The notes below the pieces were generated by a model that saw only the letters and a program-made list of their open reading frames with translations, had not been told where the DNA came from and made no database searches. The position numbers and the translations under genes are program-made. Below are positions 28,789 to 37,432 of a stretch of 64,000 nucleotides of DNA, piece after piece. Within the stretch, counting starts at the first letter, position 1, and every line of letters begins with the position of its first letter. This DNA comes from Flavobacteriales bacterium (GTDB lineage: Bacteria > Bacteroidota > Bacteroidia > Flavobacteriales_F > PHOS-HE28). Location of the stretch: positions 1-64,000 of the forward strand of contig JACJZG010000009.1 of assembly GCA_020635715.1 (NCBI GenBank), written 5' to 3'.

Positions 28789-30549
28789 TCACTCCACCAC
28801 CCGGAGCACGGGATAGCGGAGGTAGCCCGGTTCCATGTGCGGTGATCGCCGATAGACGAATAGCAGCTGGGCGAAGGCATTCCGCGCAAAGGCCGGATCA
28901 CGCTGGCGCATGGCGTCCAGGTCCGCGGCTAGAGCGGGATCCCCGGCGAGGAGCCGGGCCGCGATGTCCTCGAAGACATAGTCGCTGAACCACTCCTTCT
29001 GTTGCAGCACCGCATCGAAGAAGCCCCAGGCGAAATAGCCATCCGCAGCGCGCGGCTCGAGCAGTTCCATCACCAAGGCATCCGTCGGCTGGCCCATGGG
29101 CACCAACACATCCCCTACAACGCCAAGGACGGTATCCACGGATGTGGTCGTGACGACATGACGATGCAGATAATGGCCTTCGTAAGGGTCATCAACGGTC
29201 CGGTAGTCCTCGATGCGCTGGGTCTCGACCACAAACCGGCGCTGCCCGGTGAGCACCTGCATCGGCACCCTGTCCAGTCGTAGTCGATCGATGACCTCAT
29301 GCCAGGCTTGTGGGATGAGGTAGGCCGCTGGCCGCTCCAGCTGCAACACAGGTAACGCCCTATTCATCCAAGGCACCCGCACATCCGTAGTTCGGTCGCG
29401 GTGAAAACGCCACCGCGGTAGGCCCGTCACGACGCTCGTCACTGTATCGGCTTCATAGCCGTGCCATTCCAGGCTGTCGACCGCGGTGGTATCGATGCGC
29501 CAGTTCGTCTGGTACCGCACGAGTTCCATGGCCCTGGCCCGTGCGTTGGCACGGGCCTGCTTCAACTCCTCCGGCTCTTCGTTCATCACCGCGAGGGTGG
29601 CCAGCAGCAGTTGGAAAGTGGCGTTCACGCGGTCCTCATAGGGCTTCAGCATATGCGATTCACTGAGGATCCCGATGCGTTGTCGCAGGGCGTTGTACCC
29701 CGTGCTGTATCTGGGGCCATCAACGAAGCCGGTGAGCCCTTGCTCAGGAATGACCCGATGGGTCTCGAAATAGGGGCACATGAGGTGCCCGCGTTGCTCC
29801 ATCCACCCGTACTGGCGCGGCATCAAGCGCTCCTGCATGAAATGGCGCAGGTCCGGATCGAGCTTGTCCGGATGGGTGGTCAGCAGTTCCATCACGTACT
29901 GGTGGTCGGCACCGTTGCTCACGTGCGTCTCGAAGTAGATGTCCGGGTCCCAGGTGTTCAAGGCGGTGATGAGCGTTCGCGTATTCGCGGCATCCACCTT
30001 CATGAAGTCCCTGTTCAGGTCGAGGTTGCGCGCGTTGCCGCGGAAGCCGTACTCCTCCGGACCCATCTGGTTCACGCGGCTGGTGCCATTGCGCTGCCTG
30101 GCACCGCTAACGTTGTACACCGGCACGATGCAGACCGCGGTATGCGCGAGCAGTCCCATGTACTGGTCGCTGTCCAGCAGGGCCTGGACCAACAGCAAGC
30201 TGGCATCGATCCCGTCGGGTTCACCCGGATGGATGCCGTTGGTGATCCACAGGATGTTCTTGCCGGCCGCCCGGATGCTGTCCGGCGTGGAGCCGCTGCC
30301 GTCCGAGAGCACGAACAGATGGATCGGGGATCCGTCGTCGTCCCTCCCGATCTGGACCAAGGTGGTGCCTGGACGTGTGCGGTCGAACTCCGCGTAGCGT
30401 TGTATCACCTCCTCCCAAGTGGGCGTGGTGTTCCCTTCGAAGCGCCATTGGGCCTGCCCTGGCATACCGGCCAGGGCGAGAGCGAGCAGCGCAGCGACCC
30501 TACTGGAACGTGATCCAGCCGAACCGGTACTCCTTTTTGCGCTTGGCAT
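28789..30549 (-). CDS. Secreted M14-family zinc carboxypeptidase
   Basis: 586 residues. A signal peptide (VAALLALALAGMPGQAQ) precedes a carboxypeptidase A-like domain with the zinc ligands His and Glu in NGIHPGEPDG and the third His in ETHVSNGADH; NLDLNRDFMK is the substrate-carboxylate region. The C-terminal 280 residues have a long linker and a beta-rich portion without a T9SS signature I can see. The ATG at 30549 (MPSAKRSTGSAG) is the nearest start that retains the signal peptide; it overlaps the upstream gene by 50 bp, so the two are probably one operon. The exact start is uncertain. Confidence 0.85.
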   Translation of the reverse strand: MPSAKRSTGSAGSRSSRVAALLALALAGMPGQAQWRFEGNTTPTWEEVIQRYAEFDRTRPGTTLVQIGRDDDGSPIHLFVLSDGSGSTPDSIRAAGKNILWITNGIHPGEPDGIDASLLLVQALLDSDQYMGLLAHTAVCIVPVYNVSGARQRNGTSRVNQMGPEEYGFRGNARNLDLNRDFMKVDAANTRTLITALNTWDPDIYFETHVSNGADHQYVMELLTTHPDKLDPDLRHFMQERLMPRQYGWMEQRGHLMCPYFETHRVIPEQGLTGFVDGPRYSTGYNALRQRIGILSESHMLKPYEDRVNATFQLLLATLAVMNEEPEELKQARANARARAMELVRYQTNWRIDTTAVDSLEWHGYEADTVTSVVTGLPRWRFHRDRTTDVRVPWMNRALPVLQLERPAAYLIPQAWHEVIDRLRLDRVPMQVLTGQRRFVVETQRIEDYRTVDDPYEGHYLHRHVVTTTSVDTVLGVVGDVLVPMGQPTDALVMELLEPRAADGYFAWGFFDAVLQQKEWFSDYVFEDIAARLLAGDPALAADLDAMRQRDPAFARNAFAQLLFVYRRSPHMEPGYLRYPVLRVVE

Positions 30550-32080
30550 ACACGAACATACGGTCATCCTCGATCTGCCAGCTGAAACTGGGACTGAGGA
30601 TCGCATCCCGCTTGTCGGGTGCCAGCAGCGCCTCCCGGTGCACGGTGCCATCCTCGGTGATCGTGGCCAGGGTGATCAATGCCTCATTACCCTTCAGTTC
30701 GAACTGTTCGACCTTGTCCCCCTGCTTCAGGAAGAGGTTCTTGCCCGAATCGTTGAACACCGCGTACATGTTGGTGCCCTTCACCCCGAGGGCGAAGGAG
30801 CTGTAGAACCCGCCATCGTTAACGGTATGCTGGCGCTTGGGCACCTTCGCCGCCCATTCGATATCACCTTCCGGGTCAATGTTCACCAGGATGATGTCAT
30901 TGTGGATGTAGTGGGTCGAGCAGCGCGTATTCCCTTTGGAATCGGTGTAACACACCACGTAATCGTAAGCCTGTTCGCCAACGAGGATCGCTCCACCATC
31001 GTCGCGAAGGACGATCTCGTACAGTTTGAACTTGTACATCTCCAGGTCCTCGCCCTTCTTCTCCGCCTTCTTCGTGGCCTTCTTCTCTTCCTTTTCCGTC
31101 ATATAGGAGGTGATGAAGTCGTTGTCGAATTCCTTGAAGCTCTCGTGGTCAATGCGTTTCGTTGCACGGTCCATCCGCAGGAAATAGGCGCCACGGGCGT
31201 TCCACGAGTTCTTGTTCCCCCAATAGCCTCCGCAGAAGATGTGGCCATCCTTGCCAATGGCCATGGTCATATCGTGCAGGAACTTCCCCGCAACCTCGAT
31301 GGGCGTATCCTCCACGCTGCTGCTCGCATCCTTCATGACGAGCAGGTGATAGGTGTAGAACACCTCTCCCTTCTTCTCCTTGGCCCGGGCCTCCCGTTTC
31401 TCGTCGTATTTGACACCCAGAATGAGCACGGCCCCATCATCGTCCACACGCAGCTCCTCCTGACGGTACTCCTTGTCACTATAGGGCAGTTCCACGGTGC
31501 GCTCCCAGTTGATGTCCCCGGCCGCGTCGTAGACCTTCACGGCGAACTGCTCATTTCCCTCCTTCTCGAAGGGGAGCAAGGCCAGGACGAGCAGTGAACG
31601 CTCATTCGGAGAGACCTTGACCACGTAACTCCCTTTGTTGCGGGATGACTCCGCGGTGATGGAGTGGATCATTTCCATACGTCCGATCGGGGCCATGTTC
31701 GCCTTGTCGAATATGCGGCGGTAGAGCCCGAGCCTGTCCTGCTTCTTGTCGTAGTAGGAGGAAAAGACATAGATGCGATCGCCCATGAAGAAGACCCCCT
31801 CCCGGGCATGGTCCTTTTTGTCGATCTCCCATGGCAGCAGCTTGGAGTACCGCACATGGAAACCCAGGTCATACTTGGTGATGAAAGCCTCCTTCTTCTT
31901 ATACATGGTGGCATACAGGGCATCCTCATCGGTGTGCAGGATCGAGCCAAAGGTGCCGTGGTCGCCGGTCTCCAGGTCAGGCCCCCATTCCACGGTGGCA
32001 CGTTCGGTCTTGTTCTGTGCGCTGCTGGCCGCGGAAAGGAGCACTCCGATCGTGGTGAAAAGCACATGTGCGCATCGCAT
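30500..32080 (-). CDS. Secreted protein of unknown function, beta-propeller-like
   Basis: 526 residues with a signal peptide (FTTIGVLLSAASSAQ). The mature part is rich in short beta repeats with alternating V/I/F positions and D/G turns (GDRIYVFSSYYDKKQDRL, DDGAVLILGVKYDE, DDGGAILVGEQAYDYVV), consistent with a propeller. A highly charged lysine/glutamate insertion (EEKKATKKAEKKGEDLE) interrupts it near residue 340. I do not recognise a named family. A -7-like box TATTTTCG lies at 32109-32116 on the minus strand, about 30 bases upstream of the start. It shares an operon with the M14 peptidase. Confidence 0.75.
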   Translation of the reverse strand: MRCAHVLFTTIGVLLSAASSAQNKTERATVEWGPDLETGDHGTFGSILHTDEDALYATMYKKKEAFITKYDLGFHVRYSKLLPWEIDKKDHAREGVFFMGDRIYVFSSYYDKKQDRLGLYRRIFDKANMAPIGRMEMIHSITAESSRNKGSYVVKVSPNERSLLVLALLPFEKEGNEQFAVKVYDAAGDINWERTVELPYSDKEYRQEELRVDDDGAVLILGVKYDEKREARAKEKKGEVFYTYHLLVMKDASSSVEDTPIEVAGKFLHDMTMAIGKDGHIFCGGYWGNKNSWNARGAYFLRMDRATKRIDHESFKEFDNDFITSYMTEKEEKKATKKAEKKGEDLEMYKFKLYEIVLRDDGGAILVGEQAYDYVVCYTDSKGNTRCSTHYIHNDIILVNIDPEGDIEWAAKVPKRQHTVNDGGFYSSFALGVKGTNMYAVFNDSGKNLFLKQGDKVEQFELKGNEALITLATITEDGTVHREALLAPDKRDAILSPSFSWQIEDDRMFVYAKRKKEYRFGWITFQ

Positions 32081-32170
32081 GGTCCGGAAGGGTGATGTAA
32101 ATGGGGCACGAAAATAGGTGCCACCCGGATCCGCAAAAGCGGTGAAGGAAGATCGGACCGAAGCTGGTGG

Positions 32171-32767
32171 TCAACGGGCGGAGACCAGTCTTCGAAGTGT
32201 GCCCCAGATGATGGCCAGATCAACACCCAGGCCCGCGGTGCGCACGTACTCCAGGTCCAGCTTCAACTTCGCGGGCATCACCTCCTCCACGTAGGTGCGC
32301 TCTGGATCCGCGCTCCTACCGAGCAGGTCGTTCTCATCGATGTACGCCACGCTCGCAGCGCTCGTGATCCCGGGCCGCACGCGCAACACCTCCCGTTGCT
32401 CGGCCGTGTAAAGCGCCACGTACCGGGGCACTTCCGGCCGTGGCCCAACGATGCTCATGTCTCCGAGCAATACATTGATCAACTGAGGCAGCTCGTCCAG
32501 TTTGCTCTTGCGCAGGAAATAACCCACCGCGGTGATGCGCGGGTCACGACCGCCCACGGTGATCTGGCCCTTCGCTTCGCTATCCGGCCGCATGCTCCGG
32601 AACTTCAACAAGCCGAATTCATTGCCGTTCCTCCCCACGCGCACCTGGCGGAAGAAGGCGCCACCGGGCGAGGTGATGGCGACCAGCAGCCCCAGCAGAA
32701 GCAGCACAGGCAGGAGGATCAAGAGCGCCAGCGCCGAGACGAGGATGTCGAAGGCCCGCTTCACCAT
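32171..32767 (-). CDS. Undecaprenyl-phosphate sugar-phosphotransferase (initiating sugar transferase)
   Basis: 198 residues, the short catalytic form of the WcaJ/PglC family that transfers a sugar phosphate to undecaprenyl phosphate. Visible: KRAFDILVSALALLILLPVLLLLGLLV (re-entrant membrane helix), the conserved FFRQVRVGRNGNEFGLLKFRSM, LRKSKLDELPQLINVLLGDMSIVGPRPEVP, and the C-terminal VRPGITS. It lacks the N-terminal multi-helix domain of the larger WbaP type. It is the last gene of the polysaccharide cluster, four bases after the aminotransferase stop. Confidence 0.95.
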   Translation of the reverse strand: MVKRAFDILVSALALLILLPVLLLLGLLVAITSPGGAFFRQVRVGRNGNEFGLLKFRSMRPDSEAKGQITVGGRDPRITAVGYFLRKSKLDELPQLINVLLGDMSIVGPRPEVPRYVALYTAEQREVLRVRPGITSAASVAYIDENDLLGRSADPERTYVEEVMPAKLKLDLEYVRTAGLGVDLAIIWGTLRRLVSAR

Positions 32768-32771
32768 GTCA

Positions 32772-34004
32772 TCAGCCCATCACCTCCTTCACGGCAGCCT
32801 TCACCGCAGCCACCACCTGATCCACCTGCCCATCCGACAGGTCGTAATAGACCGGCAGGCTGATCTCGTTGCTGTATAGGCGATAGGTGTTGGGGTGGTC
32901 CGCCATACGGTATCCCTGCCCTTCGTAGAAGCTGAGCTTGGGCAACGGAATGAAGTGCACGTTCACGCTCACCTCCCGCCGGGCGATGGCGGTGATGATG
33001 GCATCGCGTTGCTCCTCTGTGGCACCAGCAATGCGCAACATGTAGAGGTGGTAGCAGCTCTCACGATCCGCATCCTTGAATAGCGGTGCGATCAGGCGAT
33101 CGTCACCCTTGAACGCGGCGTCATACCGCTGGCGATCGCCTTGCGCCGCGGTGTCGTCTCGGTATCGAAGCGTTCCAGCTCCACCAGGCCGATCGCCCGC
33201 CTGCAAATCGGTCATGTTGCACTTGTAGCCGGGGAAGGCCACATCGTACCGCCAGGCACCCGGCTGGGTCTTGGCCAGCGCGTCCTTGCTCTGACCATGC
33301 AGGCTCAGGGTGTTGAAATACGCGTAGAGCTCATCGGCGTCGAAGGGTTCGGGCAAGGCGAACGCCAGCGCGCCGCCCTCGGCGGTGGTCAGGTTCTTCA
33401 CGGCGTGGAAGCTGAAGCCGGTGATGTCGGCCTGCGCCCCCACCTTGTGCCCGGCCACGGCCGCGCCGAAGGAATGCGCGGCATCGCTCAGCACCAGCGC
33501 CCGGCCCAGTCGCATCTGCGGATTGGTGCCCGCCACGCGCAGGTTCACCTTCGGGGTGAAGAGGCTGCAACCTTCCTCGGCTACACGCATGATGGCCTTC
33601 AGGTTCGCAGGCAGACCACCGATATCAACGGGGATGATGGCCTTCGTACGATTGGTCAATACGCGCTTCACAGCGTCGGGATCCATGGTGAAGTCATCCA
33701 GCACATCCACCATCACGGGCTTGGCGCCGACGTGCATGACGATGTTGGCCGTGGCGCAGTAGGTGTACGCGGGCACGATCACCTCATCCCCTGGACCTAT
33801 CCCGTACCACCGCAACACCAGTTCGCACGCGTTGGTCCAGCTGTTCAGGGCGATGACGCGCTGCACGCCGCAATAGGCGGCCAACTGGCGCTCGAACTCC
33901 TTGGTACGGGGTCCGGTGGTGATCCATCCGCTGCGCAACGCCTCCTCCACAGCCTTGATGGTACGGTCATCGATGCGGGGCGGGGAGAAGGGGATCATGG
34001 CCAT
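32772..34004 (-). CDS. DegT/DnrJ/EryC1/StrS-family sugar aminotransferase carrying two compensating frameshifts
   Basis: A PLP-dependent aminotransferase of 410 residues that makes amino sugars for the glycan. Visible: SWTNACELVLRWYGIGPGDEVIVPAYTY, PVMVDV, DAAHSFGA, and the PLP lysine in FHAVKNLTTAEGG. Around residues 268-291 the sequence is unlike the family (GDRPGGAGTLRYRDDTAAQGDR). Reading the neighbouring frame there gives AIGLVELERFDTETTPRRK, the expected helix. One base is gained near 33194-33198 (GGG) and one lost near 33128-33131, so the frame recovers. Either the assembly has two indels or the protein has a 22-residue garbled segment. It sits between the sugar transferase and the O-antigen ligase-like gene. 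Confidence 0.88.
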   Translation of the reverse strand: MAMIPFSPPRIDDRTIKAVEEALRSGWITTGPRTKEFERQLAAYCGVQRVIALNSWTNACELVLRWYGIGPGDEVIVPAYTYCATANIVMHVGAKPVMVDVLDDFTMDPDAVKRVLTNRTKAIIPVDIGGLPANLKAIMRVAEEGCSLFTPKVNLRVAGTNPQMRLGRALVLSDAAHSFGAAVAGHKVGAQADITGFSFHAVKNLTTAEGGALAFALPEPFDADELYAYFNTLSLHGQSKDALAKTQPGAWRYDVAFPGYKCNMTDLQAGDRPGGAGTLRYRDDTAAQGDRQRYDAAFKGDDRLIAPLFKDADRESCYHLYMLRIAGATEEQRDAIITAIARREVSVNVHFIPLPKLSFYEGQGYRMADHPNTYRLYSNEISLPVYYDLSDGQVDQVVAAVKAAVKEVMG

Positions 34005-34126
34005 GGGCGGAACGTGGAACGGCGAAGTTCGCGTTTCGAGCGCAACCCTTCACCGGGCGGCGTGGACCATACCGCTGGCAAGCTGACGGAGAAACCTTCC
34101 CGGATAGGGTCGCGTGCGGGTTGACA

Positions 34127-35374
34127 TCAGGTCAGCGCTGAACGCTTGTCGGTGAGCGACCACGCGAAGAACGAGAGGAAGAGCACGCCGGCCTGGACCT
34201 CCAACATGCTTTCCACTGCCCAGTTGAAGCCGCAAAGCAGCAGCAGAGCCACCATGGCGTGCTCCCCATGGCGCCGTGCGGACCATAGTGGGACCAGGAT
34301 CAAGGCCACCAGGCAAATGGCCGCAGGAAGACCCAGCGCCACCGCGGTGTTCAGGTATTGGTCGTGTGCGTTCAACCGTTTCTGGAGCGGGTCCTCGTAG
34401 TCCAGTTCAGCATACTTGGCCATGAGCGCATCCTTCACATCACCGGTGCCGACCCCGAGCCACGGCTGAGCGGCGATGAGCTCCACGGCCGCGATCCAGA
34501 CCTGCTTTCGATCGCTGGTGCTGTTGGCCTGGACCGGTACTTCGGGTCCAGCTCCCAGCGATCCCACCACCTGCGCGACCCGTTCCTGCACCAGCGAGCT
34601 GCCCCCATACAACGCACCCACCGCGACCGTGGCCAGGACAAGCCCCCCCAGTGCCCTGCGCCGGCGCCCTGGATCTTGCAGGGCCTTGTGCAACTCCAGC
34701 ACACCCAGACCCGCAAGCGCGATCCAGCCCGCCTTGCTTGCACATAACACCACACCCAGCGCAAGGACCACCACCTGCCACCTGCCGTTGAAACTACCGG
34801 ACAGCGACGATCGGTTCAGCACGAGGACAAGGGCCATGGTGAGGTACAGCGCCATGTAGCTCGGATGCAGTGCCCAGGAGAAGTTGGACGCGAAGAAGGG
34901 CACGCTTGCCGTGTAGCCCGAACAAACCTCATCCGGCCTGACATGAAGCATGTATTCGAGGGAATGGTAGGACGCCAGCCCAAGGGCGATCGCTACGGAA
35001 AGGATATTGGCTGCGATGAATGCCTGAATGGCCGGACCTCGAAGCGCCGACCGGACACCTGCCGCGCCGAGCAGAGGGAACACGAGCAGTGGAAGCTTGA
35101 TGCCGAGGTCCAAGGCCGCGAAGTCCATGTTGATCGTCCACCCAAGACCCACCAGATGCCAGAGGTAGAACACCACCATCCACAGCAAGGGACCTTTCCA
35201 CGTCAACGACCGGAAGGAATTGAAGCTCATCTCCCCGCCCACCACGCCCAGGAACAGCATGATGGCCATGGACACCGGAGCCAGCGAGGGCGCCAGTGGA
35301 AGAACGGCCGCGAGCAACGCGATCGACGGCCCGAAGGATCGCCGGGCAAGGTCCACGGCGCTTCTACCTGCCAT
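34127..35374 (-). CDS. O-antigen ligase / polymerase-like membrane protein (Wzy_C type)
   Basis: 415 residues with about 11 hydrophobic segments. The Wzy_C region is clear: the large loop with QVWIAAVELIAAQPWLGVGTGD and the His in LNAHDQYLNTAVALGLPAA are typical of WaaL and some Wzy proteins. It may link finished polysaccharide to lipid A or another acceptor. The start ATG at 35374 (MAGRSAVDLARRSFGP) overlaps the end of the glycosyltransferase gene by 11 bp. With a second polymerase-like gene at 37432-38874, one may be the polymerase and this one the ligase. Confidence 0.87.
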   Translation of the reverse strand: MAGRSAVDLARRSFGPSIALLAAVLPLAPSLAPVSMAIMLFLGVVGGEMSFNSFRSLTWKGPLLWMVVFYLWHLVGLGWTINMDFAALDLGIKLPLLVFPLLGAAGVRSALRGPAIQAFIAANILSVAIALGLASYHSLEYMLHVRPDEVCSGYTASVPFFASNFSWALHPSYMALYLTMALVLVLNRSSLSGSFNGRWQVVVLALGVVLCASKAGWIALAGLGVLELHKALQDPGRRRRALGGLVLATVAVGALYGGSSLVQERVAQVVGSLGAGPEVPVQANSTSDRKQVWIAAVELIAAQPWLGVGTGDVKDALMAKYAELDYEDPLQKRLNAHDQYLNTAVALGLPAAICLVALILVPLWSARRHGEHAMVALLLLCGFNWAVESMLEVQAGVLFLSFFAWSLTDKRSALT

Positions 35375-36398
35375 GGTGTGCACAGGAACGAAGGGTCTCC
35401 ATGGTGGCCTCATCAAGGGCTTTGGCGTCGATCCCATTACGCGGGGCCAGGGCTCGACCATTGGACCGCGTGTGGCTGGCATGTACCTCCAGCAAGGCCC
35501 TTGCGAGATCATTCGCATCCTGTGCCACGACCGCGCCCGGATGCACGCCGTGAAGCCGCTCCCGCACATCCCCCACGTCGCTGCTCACCACGGGCAGGTC
35601 GCAGGCCATGGCCTCCTTCACCATGGTGGGGCTACCCTCCCGATCACTGCACAGCAACAGGGCATCCGAGGCACATAGCAGCACGGGCATCTCCTCCTGG
35701 CTGGTATCACCGGTCAGCAGGTGCAAGCGCACGTCCACCCCGTGCGCCCTTATGGCGTTTGCAGTGGCCTCAGCGATGTCCAGCCGCTTGATGCCCGGCC
35801 GGGAGGCATTGAAGATGACGATGAACTGATCGAGCGGCCAGGATAACAGTCGCCGGGCCTCATCGCGTGGGATCGGCACGTACCGGTCGAGTTCAACCCC
35901 CATGGGAATGATCCGGACATTTCCGCGCCTCCACCACAACCGCATGCGCAGCGCCTCGCTCACACAGATGATCCCCGACGCCCCCAGCGCGGCGAACTGG
36001 GAAAGCAGTCGACCGAGGAGGTCCCGCCAGAACCCATCGGTGGGCGTGCGGTTCAGATCGCTGCCATGGAAGGTGACCACCACCGGTACCCGGCTCACGG
36101 CAACGGTGAAAAAGGCGGTCATGGTGCCGTAATGGACATGCACCACCTGCGGCTGGAAACGGGCGATATGTGCGCGGAACGCCCCCCGCGCCCGCCAGAG
36201 CCCAACGGGCGATACCCGGCTTTCAAGGAAGAAGACCTCCACTTCGGCATCCGGCCGGTCCGCCAGCGCGCGTGCCTGCCGCCGTGCGAACACCATCGTA
36301 TGATCCGCCGGTCGGCCAGGGATGACCACCAGGATACGCAGCCGGTCGGTTCGAGGTGCCTTTTCCACGCGACGAAGATGCACAGCCTGCACGCTCAC
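35364..36398 (-). CDS. Glycosyltransferase family 4 (GT-B fold)
   Basis: 344 residues. The N-lobe begins LRILVVIPGRPADHTMVFARRQA and contains VVHVHYGTMTAFF and VVTFHGSDLNRTP. The C-lobe has IIPMGVELDRYVP and the retaining GT-B donor site with EGSPTMVKEAMACDLPVVSSD (E-x7-E). Sugar and acceptor are unknown. No ATG fits; the GTG at 36398, three bases after the stop of the upstream GT2 gene, gives MSVQAVHLRRVEKAP and is chosen. Its N-lobe is clearly homologous to the extra C-terminal tail of the flippase in this cluster. Confidence 0.9.
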   Translation of the reverse strand: MSVQAVHLRRVEKAPRTDRLRILVVIPGRPADHTMVFARRQARALADRPDAEVEVFFLESRVSPVGLWRARGAFRAHIARFQPQVVHVHYGTMTAFFTVAVSRVPVVVTFHGSDLNRTPTDGFWRDLLGRLLSQFAALGASGIICVSEALRMRLWWRRGNVRIIPMGVELDRYVPIPRDEARRLLSWPLDQFIVIFNASRPGIKRLDIAEATANAIRAHGVDVRLHLLTGDTSQEEMPVLLCASDALLLCSDREGSPTMVKEAMACDLPVVSSDVGDVRERLHGVHPGAVVAQDANDLARALLEVHASHTRSNGRALAPRNGIDAKALDEATMETLRSCAHHGR

Positions 36399-36400
36399 CC

Positions 36401-37432
36401 CTAACGGTTGGTACGCACGCGATCGGGCCGCATGCGTTGCCGAAGCAGGGTGAAACGCACAATGCCCTCCAGGTAACCAAGGCCATAGGCCACATGAACA
36501 GTGATGAAGGCCAGGGCCAGCCAGCCGACGGCTCCCGGCCTTCCCCCTTTGCGCGCCAACTGGACGGATACGGCCAGAAGCACCAGGGCATATAGCGCGA
36601 TCTGAAGGCACCACAACAGCCCCATCCAGGGCCAGCGCAATGCCAGAAGGGGGAGCACGAGGAGCGTTGAAACGAACACGGGTGGTGCGAACTGCCTCAA
36701 GGTGGCCGGGCTGCCCAGCTTCAGGTTCACCAGTGGTTTGAACAAGCCATACTCGCGGTACATGCGCCAGAGTTTGGATATCCGGTCCCGGCTGAAATAC
36801 TGGATCCGCACCTGCGGCAACAGATAGATCCGCCCGCCCGACTTCCTGATCCGGCCATTGTGCTCGTCGTCCTGGTTGCGGATCAGGTCCTCATCGAAGT
36901 ACCCGATCCGGTCGAAGAGCTCGCGACGGAAGGTACCGTAAGGCACCGTATCCACTTCGCGTTCGGCGCCCACCCCCAGCCGGAACATGGCGTTGCCCAC
37001 ACCCAACGGGCTGCTGAGCACCTGTGCGATGGACCAGGCCTTGTCACCATCATTCGGCGGCAGCGTCTCCCACACGCCACCCACATTGTCCGCGTTCAAG
37101 CGATCCAGCGCCATGGTCAAGGTGAGCGCGTAATCCGGCGGATAGCGCGAATGGGCGTCCATGCGCACGATGTAGCTGCCCCTTGCGGCGCGAATGGCGG
37201 CATTGAGGCCGTGGGGCACCACGCCGGCCGGATTCTCCACCAAGGTCACCTGCGCATGTTCCCGGGCAAGGCGCTCCACGATGGCGTGCGTGTCATCCGC
37301 GCTGGGCCCCACGGCCACCAGGACCTCGAGGTCAGCACCGGCATGCTGCTGCGCCAGCGCATCCATTACGGCACGCTCGATGTAGCCGGCTTCGTTCCGA
37401 CAGGGGATGACGATGCTAATGGTATCCTTCAT
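36401..37432 (-). CDS. Glycosyltransferase family 2, ExoA-like
   Basis: 343 residues. The N-terminal GT-A domain opens with ISIVIPCRNEAGYIERAV and has the nucleotide-sugar acidic motif RMDAHSRYP and later RNQDDEHNGRIRKSG. About 100 C-terminal residues contain two to three membrane segments (VSTLLVLPLLALRW, LQIALYALVLLAVSV). This layout fits membrane-bound chain-extending enzymes such as ExoA of succinoglycan synthesis. The ATG shares its A with the stop of the upstream membrane protein (TGATG). Confidence 0.93.
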   Translation of the reverse strand: MKDTISIVIPCRNEAGYIERAVMDALAQQHAGADLEVLVAVGPSADDTHAIVERLAREHAQVTLVENPAGVVPHGLNAAIRAARGSYIVRMDAHSRYPPDYALTLTMALDRLNADNVGGVWETLPPNDGDKAWSIAQVLSSPLGVGNAMFRLGVGAEREVDTVPYGTFRRELFDRIGYFDEDLIRNQDDEHNGRIRKSGGRIYLLPQVRIQYFSRDRISKLWRMYREYGLFKPLVNLKLGSPATLRQFAPPVFVSTLLVLPLLALRWPWMGLLWCLQIALYALVLLAVSVQLARKGGRPGAVGWLALAFITVHVAYGLGYLEGIVRFTLLRQRMRPDRVRTNR

